Source: Alphaproteobacteria bacterium SS10 (GTDB lineage Bacteria > Pseudomonadota > Alphaproteobacteria > TMED2). From it: a DNA stretch of 64,000 nt. The translations under genes were made by a program, and so were the position numbers. Positions 9,639 to 18,558 of this stretch are shown in pieces. The stretch is taken from the NCBI GenBank assembly GCA_019192455.1, contig JAHCML010000003.1, positions 178,004-242,003 of the forward strand, written 5' to 3'. Position 1 is the first letter of the stretch; each line of letters starts with the position of its first letter. The notes under the pieces were generated by a model, which did no database searches, was not told the origin of the DNA, and was given only the letters and a program-made list of their open reading frames with translations.

Positions 9639-9869
9639 TTAGCGCCTGCGCATTGGTGAGGGGCCAAGCGGATCGCTGTCCCCACCGAGCGCGCTTGAGA
9701 TGCTGCCCATTAGGCGTTTAACGCCACGCCAGGCGTTCACATCAACCAGATCAGACGCAGCATTAATCTCGGCACCCTTATCGGAAGAGCCGCCACTTGC
9801 CGCGTTGATATCGCCTGCGAGGCCCTGAAGCCCCGGTGGTAAACCAGTCATGATGAACCCTCTCATCAT
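9639..9869 (-). CDS. Small hypothetical protein in the ubiE-coaBC gap
   Basis: A 76-residue frame (or 70 residues from the ATG at 9851) is convergent with ubiE, whose stop ends one base before it. It is rich in Gly, Ser, Ala and Asp (LQGLAGDINAASGGSSDKG) and ends in an Arg-rich tail (SPMRRR). There is no signal peptide, membrane segment or known motif. It fills part of the position where ubiB is usually found, but shows no UbiB-like sequence. It may be a real small gene or chance. Confidence 0.4.
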   Translation of the reverse strand: MMRGFIMTGLPPGLQGLAGDINAASGGSSDKGAEINAASDLVDVNAWRGVKRLMGSISSALGGDSDPLGPSPMRRR

Positions 9870-10053
9870 CCGCGCTGGCTCTGCGTTACGCGCAAATCCA
9901 GCACTTGTCTAAAATTGAAGGTATCTGTTTTTGATGTGGGTGACCAGCGTAAAGCATGGGCCATACCGCGTTGTATGATGGTGTTTGGCGCCTAACTATA
10001 GGAAGATACGGGCGAATATAGAGTTCCCCCGATGGTGTTAAGGCCCCCGGTCG

Positions 10054-11298
10054 ATGAGTTCCATTGAGAGCGCAGACATAGCCCAAACCCTTGCTGGCCG
10101 CAGGATCCTGCTGGTTATCGCTGGCGGTATTGCGGCATACAAATCGCTGGATTTGATCCGCCGCCTGCGTGAGCGAGGGGCGGATGTGCGCGGCGTGCTG
10201 ACCCAAGGTGGGGCGCAGTTCATCACACCGCTTTCCGTCGCCTCCCTATCAGAAAACCAAGTTTATACCGATCTCTGGTCCCTCAAGGATGAGAGCGAGA
10301 TGGGGCATATCAGGTTATCTCGTGAGGCTGACCTAATTATCATCGCCCCGGCCAGCGCCAATATCATGGCGCAGATGGCTCAGGGGCTGGCTCAGGATTT
10401 GGCCACAACAACACTCTTGGCGGCTGATAAGCCGATTTTGTTGGCACCGGCCATGAACCAGATGATGTGGGCAAACCCGGCGACCCAAGAGAATGTGGCG
10501 ACGCTTAAGGCGCGGGGCCTGTACCAGGTTGGGCCCGGTAGCGGCGACATGGCCTGTGGTGAAACCGGGTCTGGGCGTATGGCTGAGCCGCTTGAGATTG
10601 TCGCCGCAGCTGAGAAGTTGCTTGGCGCCTCCCTCGCCTTGGCGGGGCGGCGGGCGATTGTCACCAGTGGTCCCACCCGCGAGCCATTGGACCCCGTCCG
10701 CTACATCTCTAATCACTCGTCAGGTAAGCAGGGGCATGCGATTGCCGAAGCCCTGCAGCGTGCTGGGGCTGAAACAATCCTAGTCGCTGGTCCAACAACA
10801 CAGCCAATTCCAGCCGGTGTGGTTCACAGGTCAGTTGAAACGGCAGAGGAGATGCTGGCCGCCTGTGAACACGGCCTGCCTGCCGATATTGCTGTCTGCG
10901 CGGCTGCCGTGGCTGATTGGCGCGCCGCCTCGCCGGGTGAGCAGAAGCTGAAGAAGAACGGTGATGCTCCCCCCAGCCTTGAGCTGACTGAAAATCCAGA
11001 CATCCTGGCCCGGCTTAGTCAGCGCAATGAACATCGCCCTGGCCTCGTCATAGGCTTCGCTGCCGAGACTGAGAAGGTGGCCGAGCATGCGAAGGCCAAG
11101 CTTGAGCGCAAGGGATGCGATTGGTTGCTGGCCAATGATGTTGGCACCGGGACCGATACCTTTGGCGGTGACAGCAACAGCATTCACTTCCTGACCCGCG
11201 ATGGCGGGGCGGAGGATTGGCCCCGCATGTCCAAGGCTGAAGTGGCCACCCGCCTAACCGATCAAATCACCGCTTACTTTGCTGCCCAATCGGGTTAA
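10054..11298 (+). CDS. coaBC: Bifunctional phosphopantothenoylcysteine decarboxylase / phosphopantothenate-cysteine ligase
   Basis: Two steps of coenzyme A synthesis are fused in one 414-residue protein, the normal bacterial form. The N-terminal flavin-dependent CoaC half has GGIAAYKSLDLIRRL, the active-site PAMN motif and the substrate-clamp cysteine segment GDMACGETGSGRM near residue 170. The C-terminal CoaB half begins about residue 190 with RRAIVTSGPTREPLDPVRYISN and has the SSGKQGHAIAEA segment and VIGFAAET. It couples 4'-phosphopantothenate to cysteine, and the product is then decarboxylated. It lies 47 bases before dut, a widely conserved pair. Confidence 0.98.
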   Translation: MSSIESADIAQTLAGRRILLVIAGGIAAYKSLDLIRRLRERGADVRGVLTQGGAQFITPLSVASLSENQVYTDLWSLKDESEMGHIRLSREADLIIIAPASANIMAQMAQGLAQDLATTTLLAADKPILLAPAMNQMMWANPATQENVATLKARGLYQVGPGSGDMACGETGSGRMAEPLEIVAAAEKLLGASLALAGRRAIVTSGPTREPLDPVRYISNHSSGKQGHAIAEALQRAGAETILVAGPTTQPIPAGVVHRSVETAEEMLAACEHGLPADIAVCAAAVADWRAASPGEQKLKKNGDAPPSLELTENPDILARLSQRNEHRPGLVIGFAAETEKVAEHAKAKLERKGCDWLLANDVGTGTDTFGGDSNSIHFLTRDGGAEDWPRMSKAEVATRLTDQITAYFAAQSG

Positions 11299-11345
11299 AC
11301 CTACCTTTGAGTTCTCTCCACTGACTGGCGCCTGCCGGTCCCCGC

Positions 11346-11870
11346 ATGAAGATATTCCGATCTATGTCACCGAATTGGGCTGCCCAGCCACTTAACATTC
11401 CTGTCCGACTGCTGGACCATGCTGAAGATCTTGGTCTACCTGCTTTTGCCACTAGCGGTGCCGCTGGCATGGATTTGCTCGCCGCCGTTGACGCGCCGGT
11501 TACCATGGCACCTGGCGCCCGTGGGTTGATCCCAACCGGTATCGCGATTGCCCTGCCGGCCGGGTATGAGGCACAGGTTCGCCCACGCTCTGGTTTGGCC
11601 CTAAAGCACGGGATCACGGCACTGAATAGCCCTGGTACAATCGATAGTGATTACCGGGGTGAGGTTGGGGTCATCCTGATTAACCATGGGGATCAGGACT
11701 TTGAAATCACCCGGGGCATGCGGATTGCCCAGATGGTGATCGCGGCCTATATGCCTGTTAGTTGGCAGCGTGTCGCTGAACTCGCAGAAAGCGATCGTGG
11801 CGCGGGTGGTTTTGGCTCCACCGGCGTACAGCATCCGGCGAATGTCCGGGAACGAGCTTCTGATAAGTAA
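11346..11870 (+). CDS. dut: Deoxyuridine 5'-triphosphate nucleotidohydrolase
   Basis: dUTPase hydrolyses dUTP to dUMP, keeping uracil out of DNA and feeding thymidylate synthesis. It works as a homotrimer. All five motifs are visible: GAAGMDLLA (I), [12 protein letters not shown] (II), [11 protein letters not shown] (III), MRIAQMV (IV) and the C-terminal arm GAGGFGSTG (V). From the ATG at 11346 it has 174 residues. The ATG at 11364 would give 168, closer to the usual ~150, and neither has a clear ribosome binding site. coaBC lies just upstream. Confidence 0.97.
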   Translation: MKIFRSMSPNWAAQPLNIPVRLLDHAEDLGLPAFATSGAAGMDLLAAVDAPVTMAPGARGLIPTGIAIALPAGYEAQVRPRSGLALKHGITALNSPGTIDSDYRGEVGVILINHGDQDFEITRGMRIAQMVIAAYMPVSWQRVAELAESDRGAGGFGSTGVQHPANVRERASDK

Positions 11871-11893
11871 CTAGATGGATCTGTAGGTTCATT

Positions 11894-12625
11894 ATGAGTG
11901 ACACAATCGACATTCACGACCCGGCGATACGCTATGCGCGCCATGTGGTGCTACCCGAGCTTGGTGGTGCTGGTCAGCAGCGGCTGGCCGCTTCACGCGT
12001 CGCAGTAGTTGGTGTCGGTGGCCTCGGCAGTGCGGCGGCCCAGTATCTGGCCGCGGCCGGTGTCGGCGCCCTAACGCTGATCGATGACGATACGGTCGAT
12101 CTTAGTAATCTGCAGCGGCAGGTGCTGTTTACGGAAGCTGATCTGGACAAGCCCAAGGTGCAGGTAGCCAGCACTCGTCTGAATGCCTTGAACAGCCGCT
12201 GTGAGATTGAGCAGCAGAATACCCGCCTTACCGATCAGAACGCGACCACGCTTCTGGATGGGCATGATGTGGTGGTTGATGCAACCGACCTCATTACCAC
12301 GCGCTATGCGATCAATGACACTTGCGCGGAGCTCAAGACCCCCTGGGTTATGGGCGCCGTTATCCGGTTTGAGGGGCAGGTCGCCGTCTTCGACCCACGG
12401 GTTGAGAGTGCGCCAGATTATCGTCGCCTGTTCCCAGAGCTGCCACCACCAGACGCTCTGCCTGCCTGTGCAGAGGCTGGTGTCTTAGGCGCAATCGCCG
12501 GGATCATCGGCGCCTGGCAAGCGATGGTCGCAGTTAAGCTCATCACCGGAGCCGGTGAAACGCCGATTGGGCGGATCATCAATGTGGATGGCCTCTACGG
12601 CAACGTGTTTGAAACGCGGCTCTAG
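11894..12625 (+). CDS. moeB: MoeB/ThiF-family adenylyltransferase
   Basis: These E1-like enzymes adenylate the C-terminus of a small sulfur-carrier protein (MoaD for molybdopterin, ThiS for thiazole). The nucleotide-binding GVGGLGSA near residue 38 is clear. The following DDDTVDLSNLQRQ carries the Asp and Arg residues used in catalysis. A conserved CAEAGVLGAIAGIIG segment lies near residue 190. At 243 residues it lacks a C-terminal rhodanese domain. It also lacks the CxxC pairs that bind structural zinc in E. coli MoeB, ending at FETRL instead. Which carrier it serves cannot be settled here, so the symbol is by family only. Confidence 0.8.
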   Translation: MSDTIDIHDPAIRYARHVVLPELGGAGQQRLAASRVAVVGVGGLGSAAAQYLAAAGVGALTLIDDDTVDLSNLQRQVLFTEADLDKPKVQVASTRLNALNSRCEIEQQNTRLTDQNATTLLDGHDVVVDATDLITTRYAINDTCAELKTPWVMGAVIRFEGQVAVFDPRVESAPDYRRLFPELPPPDALPACAEAGVLGAIAGIIGAWQAMVAVKLITGAGETPIGRIINVDGLYGNVFETRL

Positions 12626-13080
12626 TTCTTTGGCTCTTCGGCCAATAACTCGTCCAACATCTCTTCCAACCCATCGATCAGGCTATGGCACTCATTGAGC
12701 GCTTGCGCATCGGCGTGAAACTGCCGTCCTGACTTCAAGACGCGCAACGCATTCAGTTGCACCCATGCCTGCACCATTTTAGGCGCGCCGCTGATGTTCT
12801 CTTTGAGCTTAGCTGGAGACAGGCGGGCGGCCTCCAACCCTTCAGGTGAGGTCACGGTCAACGTGCCCTCATAGGGGATATCGAGAAGACACTCGATGTC
12901 GCCGTAAAGGCTGCCCGCGGATTTAATCACACGCGCGCCAGGCTCCTCGCCAATGGAGAGGAGTGCGGTTCCGTTTAGGATCATCCAGAACGCGTCCGCT
13001 TGATCGCCCGCCTGACACACATTGCGCCCCGTAGCAAACCAACGACGGTCCAGGATGGCCGTGCCAATCGCGCCGATCAT
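12622..13080 (-). CDS. Cyclic-nucleotide-binding-like (Crp-type beta-roll) protein without DNA-binding domain
   Basis: A 152-residue protein with the CAP-family beta-roll pattern: QAGDQADAFWMILNGTALLSI, then a turn and GSLYGDIECLLDIPYEGTLTV. The cassette is degenerate (YGD for FGE, and no Arg in the R-x-A position), so binding of cAMP is uncertain. A helical, acidic C-terminus (EEMLDELLAEEP) replaces the usual helix-turn-helix, so it is not a transcription factor by itself. Its end overlaps the end of the MoeB-like gene by 4 bases on the opposite strand. Its role is unknown. Confidence 0.75.
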   Translation of the reverse strand: MIGAIGTAILDRRWFATGRNVCQAGDQADAFWMILNGTALLSIGEEPGARVIKSAGSLYGDIECLLDIPYEGTLTVTSPEGLEAARLSPAKLKENISGAPKMVQAWVQLNALRVLKSGRQFHADAQALNECHSLIDGLEEMLDELLAEEPKN

Positions 13081-13134
13081 GGCCGCGATGACAGTGACTT
13101 ATGCTCGAAAGCCATAAGCTGCCTTTTGTAAAAC

Positions 13135-13168
13135 GCCTCGCCACGGATGGTACCGCAAATTGCGAGGC
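13135..13168 (-). terminator. Probable terminator downstream of phoB
   Basis: GCCTCGC (13135-13141) pairs with GCGAGGC (13162-13168). On the minus strand the stem is followed by GTTTTAC. It lies about 50 bases beyond the phoB stop and would end the phosphate operon. The loop of 20 bases is long and the T-run short. Confidence 0.55.
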
Positions 13169-13218
13169 ATTTCACGCGTAAGGCGAAAAGTCTTTCGTTT
13201 TAGTGGGTTGGGCCCGTC

Positions 13219-13932
13219 TCAGGCATCCACCTTATTGGTGGCATCTAGCGCATAACCGGCCGACCGGACGGTCCGGATGATGTCTGGCTCACCGCCATCA
13301 TTGAGCGCTTTGCGCAGCCGCCGAATGTGCACATCCACGGTCCGTGGCTCAACATAGACATCCTGTCCCCAGACCATATCGAGCAGTTGCTCGCGGCTGA
13401 ATACCCGGCCGGGATAGGTCATGAAATGGCGCAGCAGCTTGAACTCGGTCGGGCCAAGGTGAACATCACGCTCACCGCGCTTCACCTTAAAGGCTGCCAG
13501 ATCCATGACGATGTCTGAGAATTCCAGCGCTTCATCAGCGGTGGCCGGGCTAGACCGGCGCATCACGGCCCGCATCCGGGCGATGAGCTCAGCGACGGAG
13601 AATGGCTTGGCGATATAGTCATCGGCGCCAGCGTTCAGGCCGCGCACCTTATCCGCCTCTTCACCGCGGGCGGTCAGCATGATGATCGGCACATCCCGGG
13701 TTTTGGGATTGCGGCGCATCTGCCGGCAGACCTCAATGCCTGAGGTCAGCGGCAGCATCCAATCCAGGAGGACGATGTTCGGTGTGGTTTCCTTGATCAC
13801 CATCAGTGCCTCATCGCCATCATTGGCGACGATGGTGCGGAAACCCTCTTTCTCAATGTTGTACTGGAGGAGGGTAACGATATCGGCCTCATCCTCAACG
13901 ATCAGTACAATAGGCTTTAGCGTGTCATTCAT
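13219..13932 (-). CDS. phoB: Phosphate regulon response regulator PhoB
   Basis: An OmpR/PhoB-family transcription factor activated by PhoR under phosphate starvation, binding Pho boxes. The receiver begins PIVLIVEDEADIV, and its phospho-acceptor is Asp57 in LLDWMLPLTSG. The conserved Thr and Lys are in IIMLTARGEE and DDYIAKPFS. The winged-helix domain ends with VDVHIRRLRKAL and RTVRSAGYAL, typical of PhoB. The start at MNDTLKPIV (13932) gives 237 residues, close to the usual 229; the frame runs 7 codons further to a GTG. It is the last gene of the pst operon, after phoU. Confidence 0.96.
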   Translation of the reverse strand: MNDTLKPIVLIVEDEADIVTLLQYNIEKEGFRTIVANDGDEALMVIKETTPNIVLLDWMLPLTSGIEVCRQMRRNPKTRDVPIIMLTARGEEADKVRGLNAGADDYIAKPFSVAELIARMRAVMRRSSPATADEALEFSDIVMDLAAFKVKRGERDVHLGPTEFKLLRHFMTYPGRVFSREQLLDMVWGQDVYVEPRTVDVHIRRLRKALNDGGEPDIIRTVRSAGYALDATNKVDA

Positions 13933-13999
13933 CGGTCCTACCCCAATTCCCACCAGATTGGTTTATCGTCCCTAAACTTATCGTCACCTGCATTGACGA

Positions 14000-14773
14000 C
14001 TAGGTGTTCTCACTATCCTTCAACGCCGATTTCTGCCCTGGGCGCACCAGCTGATAGCTGGTGTCATCGCCTTTTGGGCGGGCCTTGTCGAACGGTTCAC
14101 CGCTCAACATCAAATGCACTACTTCGGCAATATTGGTCGCATGATCGCCAATCCGCTCAAGGTTTTTGGCGATGAACAAAAGATGGATGTAACCCGTGAT
14201 ATTTCGGGGGTCTTCCAGCATGTAGGTCAGAACTTCACGATGCAGGCTGGTGTAGAGGTCATCCAGATCCTCATCCCGGTGCCAGGCATCGATCGCCCCG
14301 GCCAAATCACGGCGGCTATAGGCGTTTACAACCGCGCTCAAGAGCTCACGAACCAGGCGGCCCATGCGTTCGACGGCCCCAACCCGCGGCAGATCACTAA
14401 AGCTAGCTAAGGGGCGAACCCGTTTGGCGATATTGGCGGCATAATCGCCAATCCGCTCAAGATCGCCGGCAATGCGCATGGCGCCCAGAATCTCATGAAG
14501 GTCAGTCTGGCTCGGCTGCTGGGCCATCAGCAGCTTTTGCGCCTCTTCATCAATCCGGTGCTCTAGATCATCCAGGATACGGTCATTGGCTGACACCCGC
14601 TCGGCCGCACTGGTATCCCGGCGCATCACCGTGCCAACGGCCAGTTCAACCTGGTTCTCCGCCTCACCCGCCATGCGAATGACCAGCGGTGACAGCACCG
14701 CATTCGGCTCTTGCCGGGCGATGTCTTTGGTGGGGTTAGGAACTGTGCGTTTGGTGCGGGCCATGTATCCCAT
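14000..14773 (-). CDS. phoU: Phosphate-specific transport system accessory protein PhoU
   Basis: PhoU is a cytoplasmic metal-binding helical protein that links the Pst transporter to PhoR and represses signalling when phosphate is plentiful. It has two PhoU repeats. Their conserved metal-binding segments appear as RIAGDLERIGDYAANIAK and FIAKNLERIGDHATNIAEV. Length is 257 residues, or 254 from a second ATG at 14764, which has GGGA at better spacing; the family is usually ~235-245. It lies between pstB and phoB on the same strand. Confidence 0.96.
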   Translation of the reverse strand: MGYMARTKRTVPNPTKDIARQEPNAVLSPLVIRMAGEAENQVELAVGTVMRRDTSAAERVSANDRILDDLEHRIDEEAQKLLMAQQPSQTDLHEILGAMRIAGDLERIGDYAANIAKRVRPLASFSDLPRVGAVERMGRLVRELLSAVVNAYSRRDLAGAIDAWHRDEDLDDLYTSLHREVLTYMLEDPRNITGYIHLLFIAKNLERIGDHATNIAEVVHLMLSGEPFDKARPKGDDTSYQLVRPGQKSALKDSENT

Positions 14774-14826
14774 CGGTATCGTCCGATTTGGTAAAGCGCA
14801 AGGTCTTCATCTGGTGGCTGTGCGGC

Positions 14827-15657
14827 TTAACCGTAATCGCCAGTGATGTAGCCCTTTGTCCGCTCATCCTGCGGATCATTGAACAGCTCAGCGGTCGGCC
14901 GCAACTCGGCCATGGTGCCGAGGTGGAAGAAGGCGGTGCGCTGGGCCACCCGTTGGGCCTGCTGCATGTTGTGGGTCACGATGACGATGGTGAAGTTGGC
15001 CCGAAGCTCGTGGATCAATTCCTCAATCTTCGCCGTGGCGATTGGGTCGAGGGCCGAGCAGGGCTCATCCATCAGAATGACGCTGGGGCTGACCGCAATC
15101 GTGCGGGCGATGCACAGACGCTGTTGCTGACCACCGGAGAGGCCAGTGCCAGGCTGATGCAGACGATCCTTCACCTCATTCCATAAACCAGCGCGGGTCA
15201 GGCTCCGCTCAACCACATGGTCCAGCTCAGCCTTGCTGTCGGTTAGGCCGTGGATACGGGGGCCATAGGCGACGTTGTCATAGATCGACTTTGGGAAGGG
15301 GTTTGGCTTTTGGAACACCATGCCGACCCGAGCCCGCAGCTCAACCACGTCTAGGTTGGGGCTGTGAATGTCCTGCCCATCCAGGGTGATTGAGCCCGTA
15401 ACCTTCGCACCGATGATGGTGTCATTCATCCGGTTCAGGCAGCGCAGGAAGGTTGACTTACCACAGCCCGATGGCCCGATAAGTGCCAGCACCTCTTGCT
15501 CATTCACATCCAGGTCGACGCCTTTAAGGGCGTGCGCATCGCCATAATGGACGTGCACATCCCGGCAGATCATCTTGGGCACGGTTGCGAGGGCCAGCGG
15601 CGCGGGTGGCACCACATTGTCCTGGGTCTGTGTGTAATCGATAGCAGCTTGGCTCAT
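14827..15657 (-). CDS. pstB: Phosphate ABC transporter ATP-binding protein PstB
   Basis: The ATPase of the high-affinity phosphate importer. Walker A is GPSGCGKST near residue 70, the ABC signature is [13 protein letters not shown] near residue 175, and Walker B is [13 protein letters not shown], followed by the His-loop VTHNM. The CSALDPIAT segment and the C-terminal GYITGDYG are characteristic of PstB. Length is 276 residues, with a short N-terminal extension. It follows pstA with an 11-base gap, consistent with one transcript and a 2:1:1 complex with PstC and PstA. Confidence 0.98.
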   Translation of the reverse strand: MSQAAIDYTQTQDNVVPPAPLALATVPKMICRDVHVHYGDAHALKGVDLDVNEQEVLALIGPSGCGKSTFLRCLNRMNDTIIGAKVTGSITLDGQDIHSPNLDVVELRARVGMVFQKPNPFPKSIYDNVAYGPRIHGLTDSKAELDHVVERSLTRAGLWNEVKDRLHQPGTGLSGGQQQRLCIARTIAVSPSVILMDEPCSALDPIATAKIEELIHELRANFTIVIVTHNMQQAQRVAQRTAFFHLGTMAELRPTAELFNDPQDERTKGYITGDYG

Positions 15658-15668
15658 GGTTCTAATCC

Positions 15669-17015
15669 TTACCAGCGGCGTTCAAGTTTACGGCGCAGCC
15701 AGACAGCGGCGGCGTTCATGGTGATCAGGAAGGTGAGCAGCACCATGATCGCGGCGGAAGTCCGCTCAGTGAAGGCGCGCTCTGGGCTATCGGCCCAAAT
15801 ATAGATTTGTACCGGGAGGGCTGTGGCCGGGTCGGTGATGCTGCCTGGAACATCGGCGATAAAGGCAACCATGCCGATCATCAGCAGCGGTGCCGTCTCA
15901 CCCAGCGCCTGGGCCATGCCGATGATGGTGCCGGTCAGCATGCCAGGCAGGGCTAGCGGCAGAACATGATGCCAGACCACCTGATGCCTTGATGCGCCAA
16001 GACCCAGTGCAGCCTCACGAATGGAGGGGGGCACCGACTTCAACGCCGCACGGGAGGCGATAATGATCGTCGGCAAGGTCATGAGTGCGAGCACCATACC
16101 GCCAACCAGCGGTGCAGACCGGGGCAAGCCAAAGGTGTTTAGGAACACCGCCAAGCCCAGCAGCCCAAAGATGATCGATGGGACCGCGGCGAGGTTGTTG
16201 ATGTTCACCTCGATAATATCCGTCCACTTATTCTTCGGTGCGAACTCTTCCAGATAGATCGCTGCCCCAACACCTAATGGGAAGCTGATCATGAAGCAGA
16301 TCATTAGCGCGAAGAGGGAGCCCATGACGGCGCCCAAGATGCCCGCAACCTCCGGATCGCGGCTATCCGCATTGGTGAATAGGCGGGTGTTGAAGGTGAT
16401 GCCGATCTGCTCACGCTCTCGAAGCGTGTCGATCCAGGCCACTTCCTTATCTGAGACCCGGCGGGAATCCTCAGGCAGGCTCGCATCGATCTTACCCTTC
16501 ATCAGCTGATCGATATCATCTGAGGCGGGAAGCGAGATCACCCGCTTTGTTCCAATCCAGTCGGGATTGTCGACCACCATACGCGCCAGCTCAAACTGCG
16601 CTGCGTTACTAACGATATTGTTCAGTAGGCGCCGGTCGGTGCGGCCAGACACATCGGGGAAGATTGCCCGAAGGCTGGTTCGGATGATTGATTGGTAATT
16701 GGCGCGCAGGATCGTTTCCGGATCGCGATTGCCATTCGGGTCAATCAAGCCCTCTTCCAGGTAGAGTTCAAGCTGCAGCTCGGTTTGGCCAAAGGCGCTA
16801 TAGCCCTTGGAAACGATGCTGACCATTAGGGTCATCAGCATGGCAACGGCGATCAGGATCGCCGCCTGGCCTGCCAAAATGAGATTCCGTTCCTTAGCGC
16901 GACGCTTCTTCAAACCATCGGTGAAGCTGGGCGAGCCTGGGCCCCGATCAACGGCGTGTCGGACGCCGGTGGGAACGAAACGGATGTAAGCGGTATCGGC
17001 GATATTGGCGGTCAT
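15669..17015 (-). CDS. pstA: Phosphate ABC transporter permease PstA
   Basis: An inner-membrane permease subunit. It is 448 residues, longer than E. coli PstA (~296), because of an N-terminal extension and a large periplasmic region after the first membrane segment; this is a common alphaproteobacterial form. The permease core has the EAA-type loop ([21 protein letters not shown]) and several transmembrane helices. The C-terminus ends LRRKLERRW. Its start overlaps the stop of pstC by one base, so coupling is likely. The large extra-membrane domain has no function I can assign. Confidence 0.95.
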   Translation of the reverse strand: MTANIADTAYIRFVPTGVRHAVDRGPGSPSFTDGLKKRRAKERNLILAGQAAILIAVAMLMTLMVSIVSKGYSAFGQTELQLELYLEEGLIDPNGNRDPETILRANYQSIIRTSLRAIFPDVSGRTDRRLLNNIVSNAAQFELARMVVDNPDWIGTKRVISLPASDDIDQLMKGKIDASLPEDSRRVSDKEVAWIDTLREREQIGITFNTRLFTNADSRDPEVAGILGAVMGSLFALMICFMISFPLGVGAAIYLEEFAPKNKWTDIIEVNINNLAAVPSIIFGLLGLAVFLNTFGLPRSAPLVGGMVLALMTLPTIIIASRAALKSVPPSIREAALGLGASRHQVVWHHVLPLALPGMLTGTIIGMAQALGETAPLLMIGMVAFIADVPGSITDPATALPVQIYIWADSPERAFTERTSAAIMVLLTFLITMNAAAVWLRRKLERRW

Positions 17016-18397
17016 TATTCGTAACGCTCCCGATACTTTTGCACGATCTTCAACGCGACCACATTGAGGCAGAGGGTGACGATAAACAGCACTAGGCCAA
17101 GGGCGAAGACCGACAGGGTCTTGGCGCTGTCAAACTCCTGATCCCCGACCAGCAGGGTGGTGATCTGGACAGTCACTGTCGTCACTGCCTCAAGCGGGTT
17201 GGCGGTCAGATTGGCGGCGAGACCAGCGGCCATAACCACGATCATGGTTTCACCAATTGCCCGGCTAACGGCGAGAAGGATCGCGCCGACAATGCCTGGC
17301 AGGGCGGCTGGCAAGATGATCTGTGTCACCGTTTCGGCCTTGGTGGCGCCCAAGCCATAGGCGCCATCGCGCAGGGATTGGGGCACCGCATTGATCACGT
17401 CATCTGAGAGGGAGGAGACAAAGGGGATGATCATGATCCCCATCACCATCCCGGCGGCCAAGGCAGATTCCGATGAGACATCAAGGCCAACCGCATCACC
17501 CCAGCCCCGGAAAACCGGCGCCACGGTAAGGGCAGCGAAGAAGCCGTAGACCACGGTGGGAACACCGGCCAGAACCTCAAGCACAGGCTTGGCGATTGAA
17601 CGGGTCCGCCGATCGGCGAACTCTGCCATGTAAATCGCGGCGAACAGGCCGATTGGCACCGCCACCATCATGGCGATGAAGCTGATTAGAAGCGTGCCAG
17701 CGAAAAGTGGGATTGCGCCAAAGGCGCCGGAGGAACCAACCTGATCGGCGCGTAGGGCCGTTTGCGGGCTCCACTGCAGGCCGAATAGAAACTCATAAAA
17801 CGGCACCCGCACGAAGAAGCGTAAGGCCTCAAACAGCAGCGACAGCACGATCCCGATGGTGGTCAGGATGGCGATGACTGAGCAAGCCAGCATCAGCACG
17901 TCAACCACGCGCTCAACCTGCTGGCGGGCGCGAAACCGGGTGCCAATCTGGCGGCGTGCCAGGGTAAAGCCAGCGGCCGCAAGGCCCAAGACGACGGCCG
18001 TCGAGAGCCAGCGCCCCAAGGCTGATAAGTGGTTGTGCAGCTCAGCTGCGGCGGCAATCTCTGGCGCCGCTTGATCCATATTGAAATCGCCACTGGCCAG
18101 ATTATGGATTTCGGCCAGGGTTATGTTGCGATCGCTGAGTGAGAGATCGGCATAGGCTGGGCCCAGCTGGTCCAGCACTAGGAAATCAACGACAGTGGAT
18201 TGGATCGCCGTCCAAATGCCCAGCACGGCAATGGCGGGTAGAAGCACCCAAACCAGCATGAAGCTGCCGTGATAGACGGGCAGGGAATGCAAAACGGACC
18301 GCTTGTTGCCCGCGACAGCAAAGGCGCGTTGGCGTCCGGTCTGGTAGGCGAAAGCCGCGATGATCAGCAAGATAGCGATCAAGATAGTGGCGGACAT
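17015..18397 (-). CDS. pstC: Phosphate ABC transporter permease PstC
   Basis: The second permease subunit, 460 residues, again longer than the ~320 of E. coli because of an N-terminal membrane segment and a periplasmic insertion. The core carries the permease loop RDGAYGLGATKAETVTQIILP and the conserved SRAIGETMIVVMAAG helix, which favours PstC over PstA. It follows pstS after a 161-base gap containing a strong hairpin, which probably sets the lower level of permease relative to binding protein. Confidence 0.95.
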   Translation of the reverse strand: MSATILIAILLIIAAFAYQTGRQRAFAVAGNKRSVLHSLPVYHGSFMLVWVLLPAIAVLGIWTAIQSTVVDFLVLDQLGPAYADLSLSDRNITLAEIHNLASGDFNMDQAAPEIAAAAELHNHLSALGRWLSTAVVLGLAAAGFTLARRQIGTRFRARQQVERVVDVLMLACSVIAILTTIGIVLSLLFEALRFFVRVPFYEFLFGLQWSPQTALRADQVGSSGAFGAIPLFAGTLLISFIAMMVAVPIGLFAAIYMAEFADRRTRSIAKPVLEVLAGVPTVVYGFFAALTVAPVFRGWGDAVGLDVSSESALAAGMVMGIMIIPFVSSLSDDVINAVPQSLRDGAYGLGATKAETVTQIILPAALPGIVGAILLAVSRAIGETMIVVMAAGLAANLTANPLEAVTTVTVQITTLLVGDQEFDSAKTLSVFALGLVLFIVTLCLNVVALKIVQKYRERYE

Positions 18398-18498
18398 GGC
18401 CGGATTTCCGATCCAAGTTGGGCCTGGCGCCTAACAACGCGAGGCTCTGTTTGCTGCGGCTTATGCCGTCTTGTTGTTCTTTTGGTTTTATGGGGAAG

Positions 18499-18525
18499 CG
18501 GGGCCGCCCATTTGGCACGGCCCCG
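18499..18525 (-). promoter_or_regulatory. Strong intercistronic hairpin between pstS and pstC
   Basis: CGGGGCCG (18499-18506) and CGGCCCCG (18518-18525) form a perfect GC-rich 8-bp stem with an 11-base loop, 34 bases past the pstS stop. No clean T-run follows on the minus strand, so partial attenuation or protection of the pstS mRNA 3' end is more likely than full termination. Such hairpins after binding-protein genes are known to give excess binding protein. Confidence 0.65.
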
Positions 18526-18558
18526 TATCCGAGTTTCTTGCTAGTTGGCGAAAGCCGA

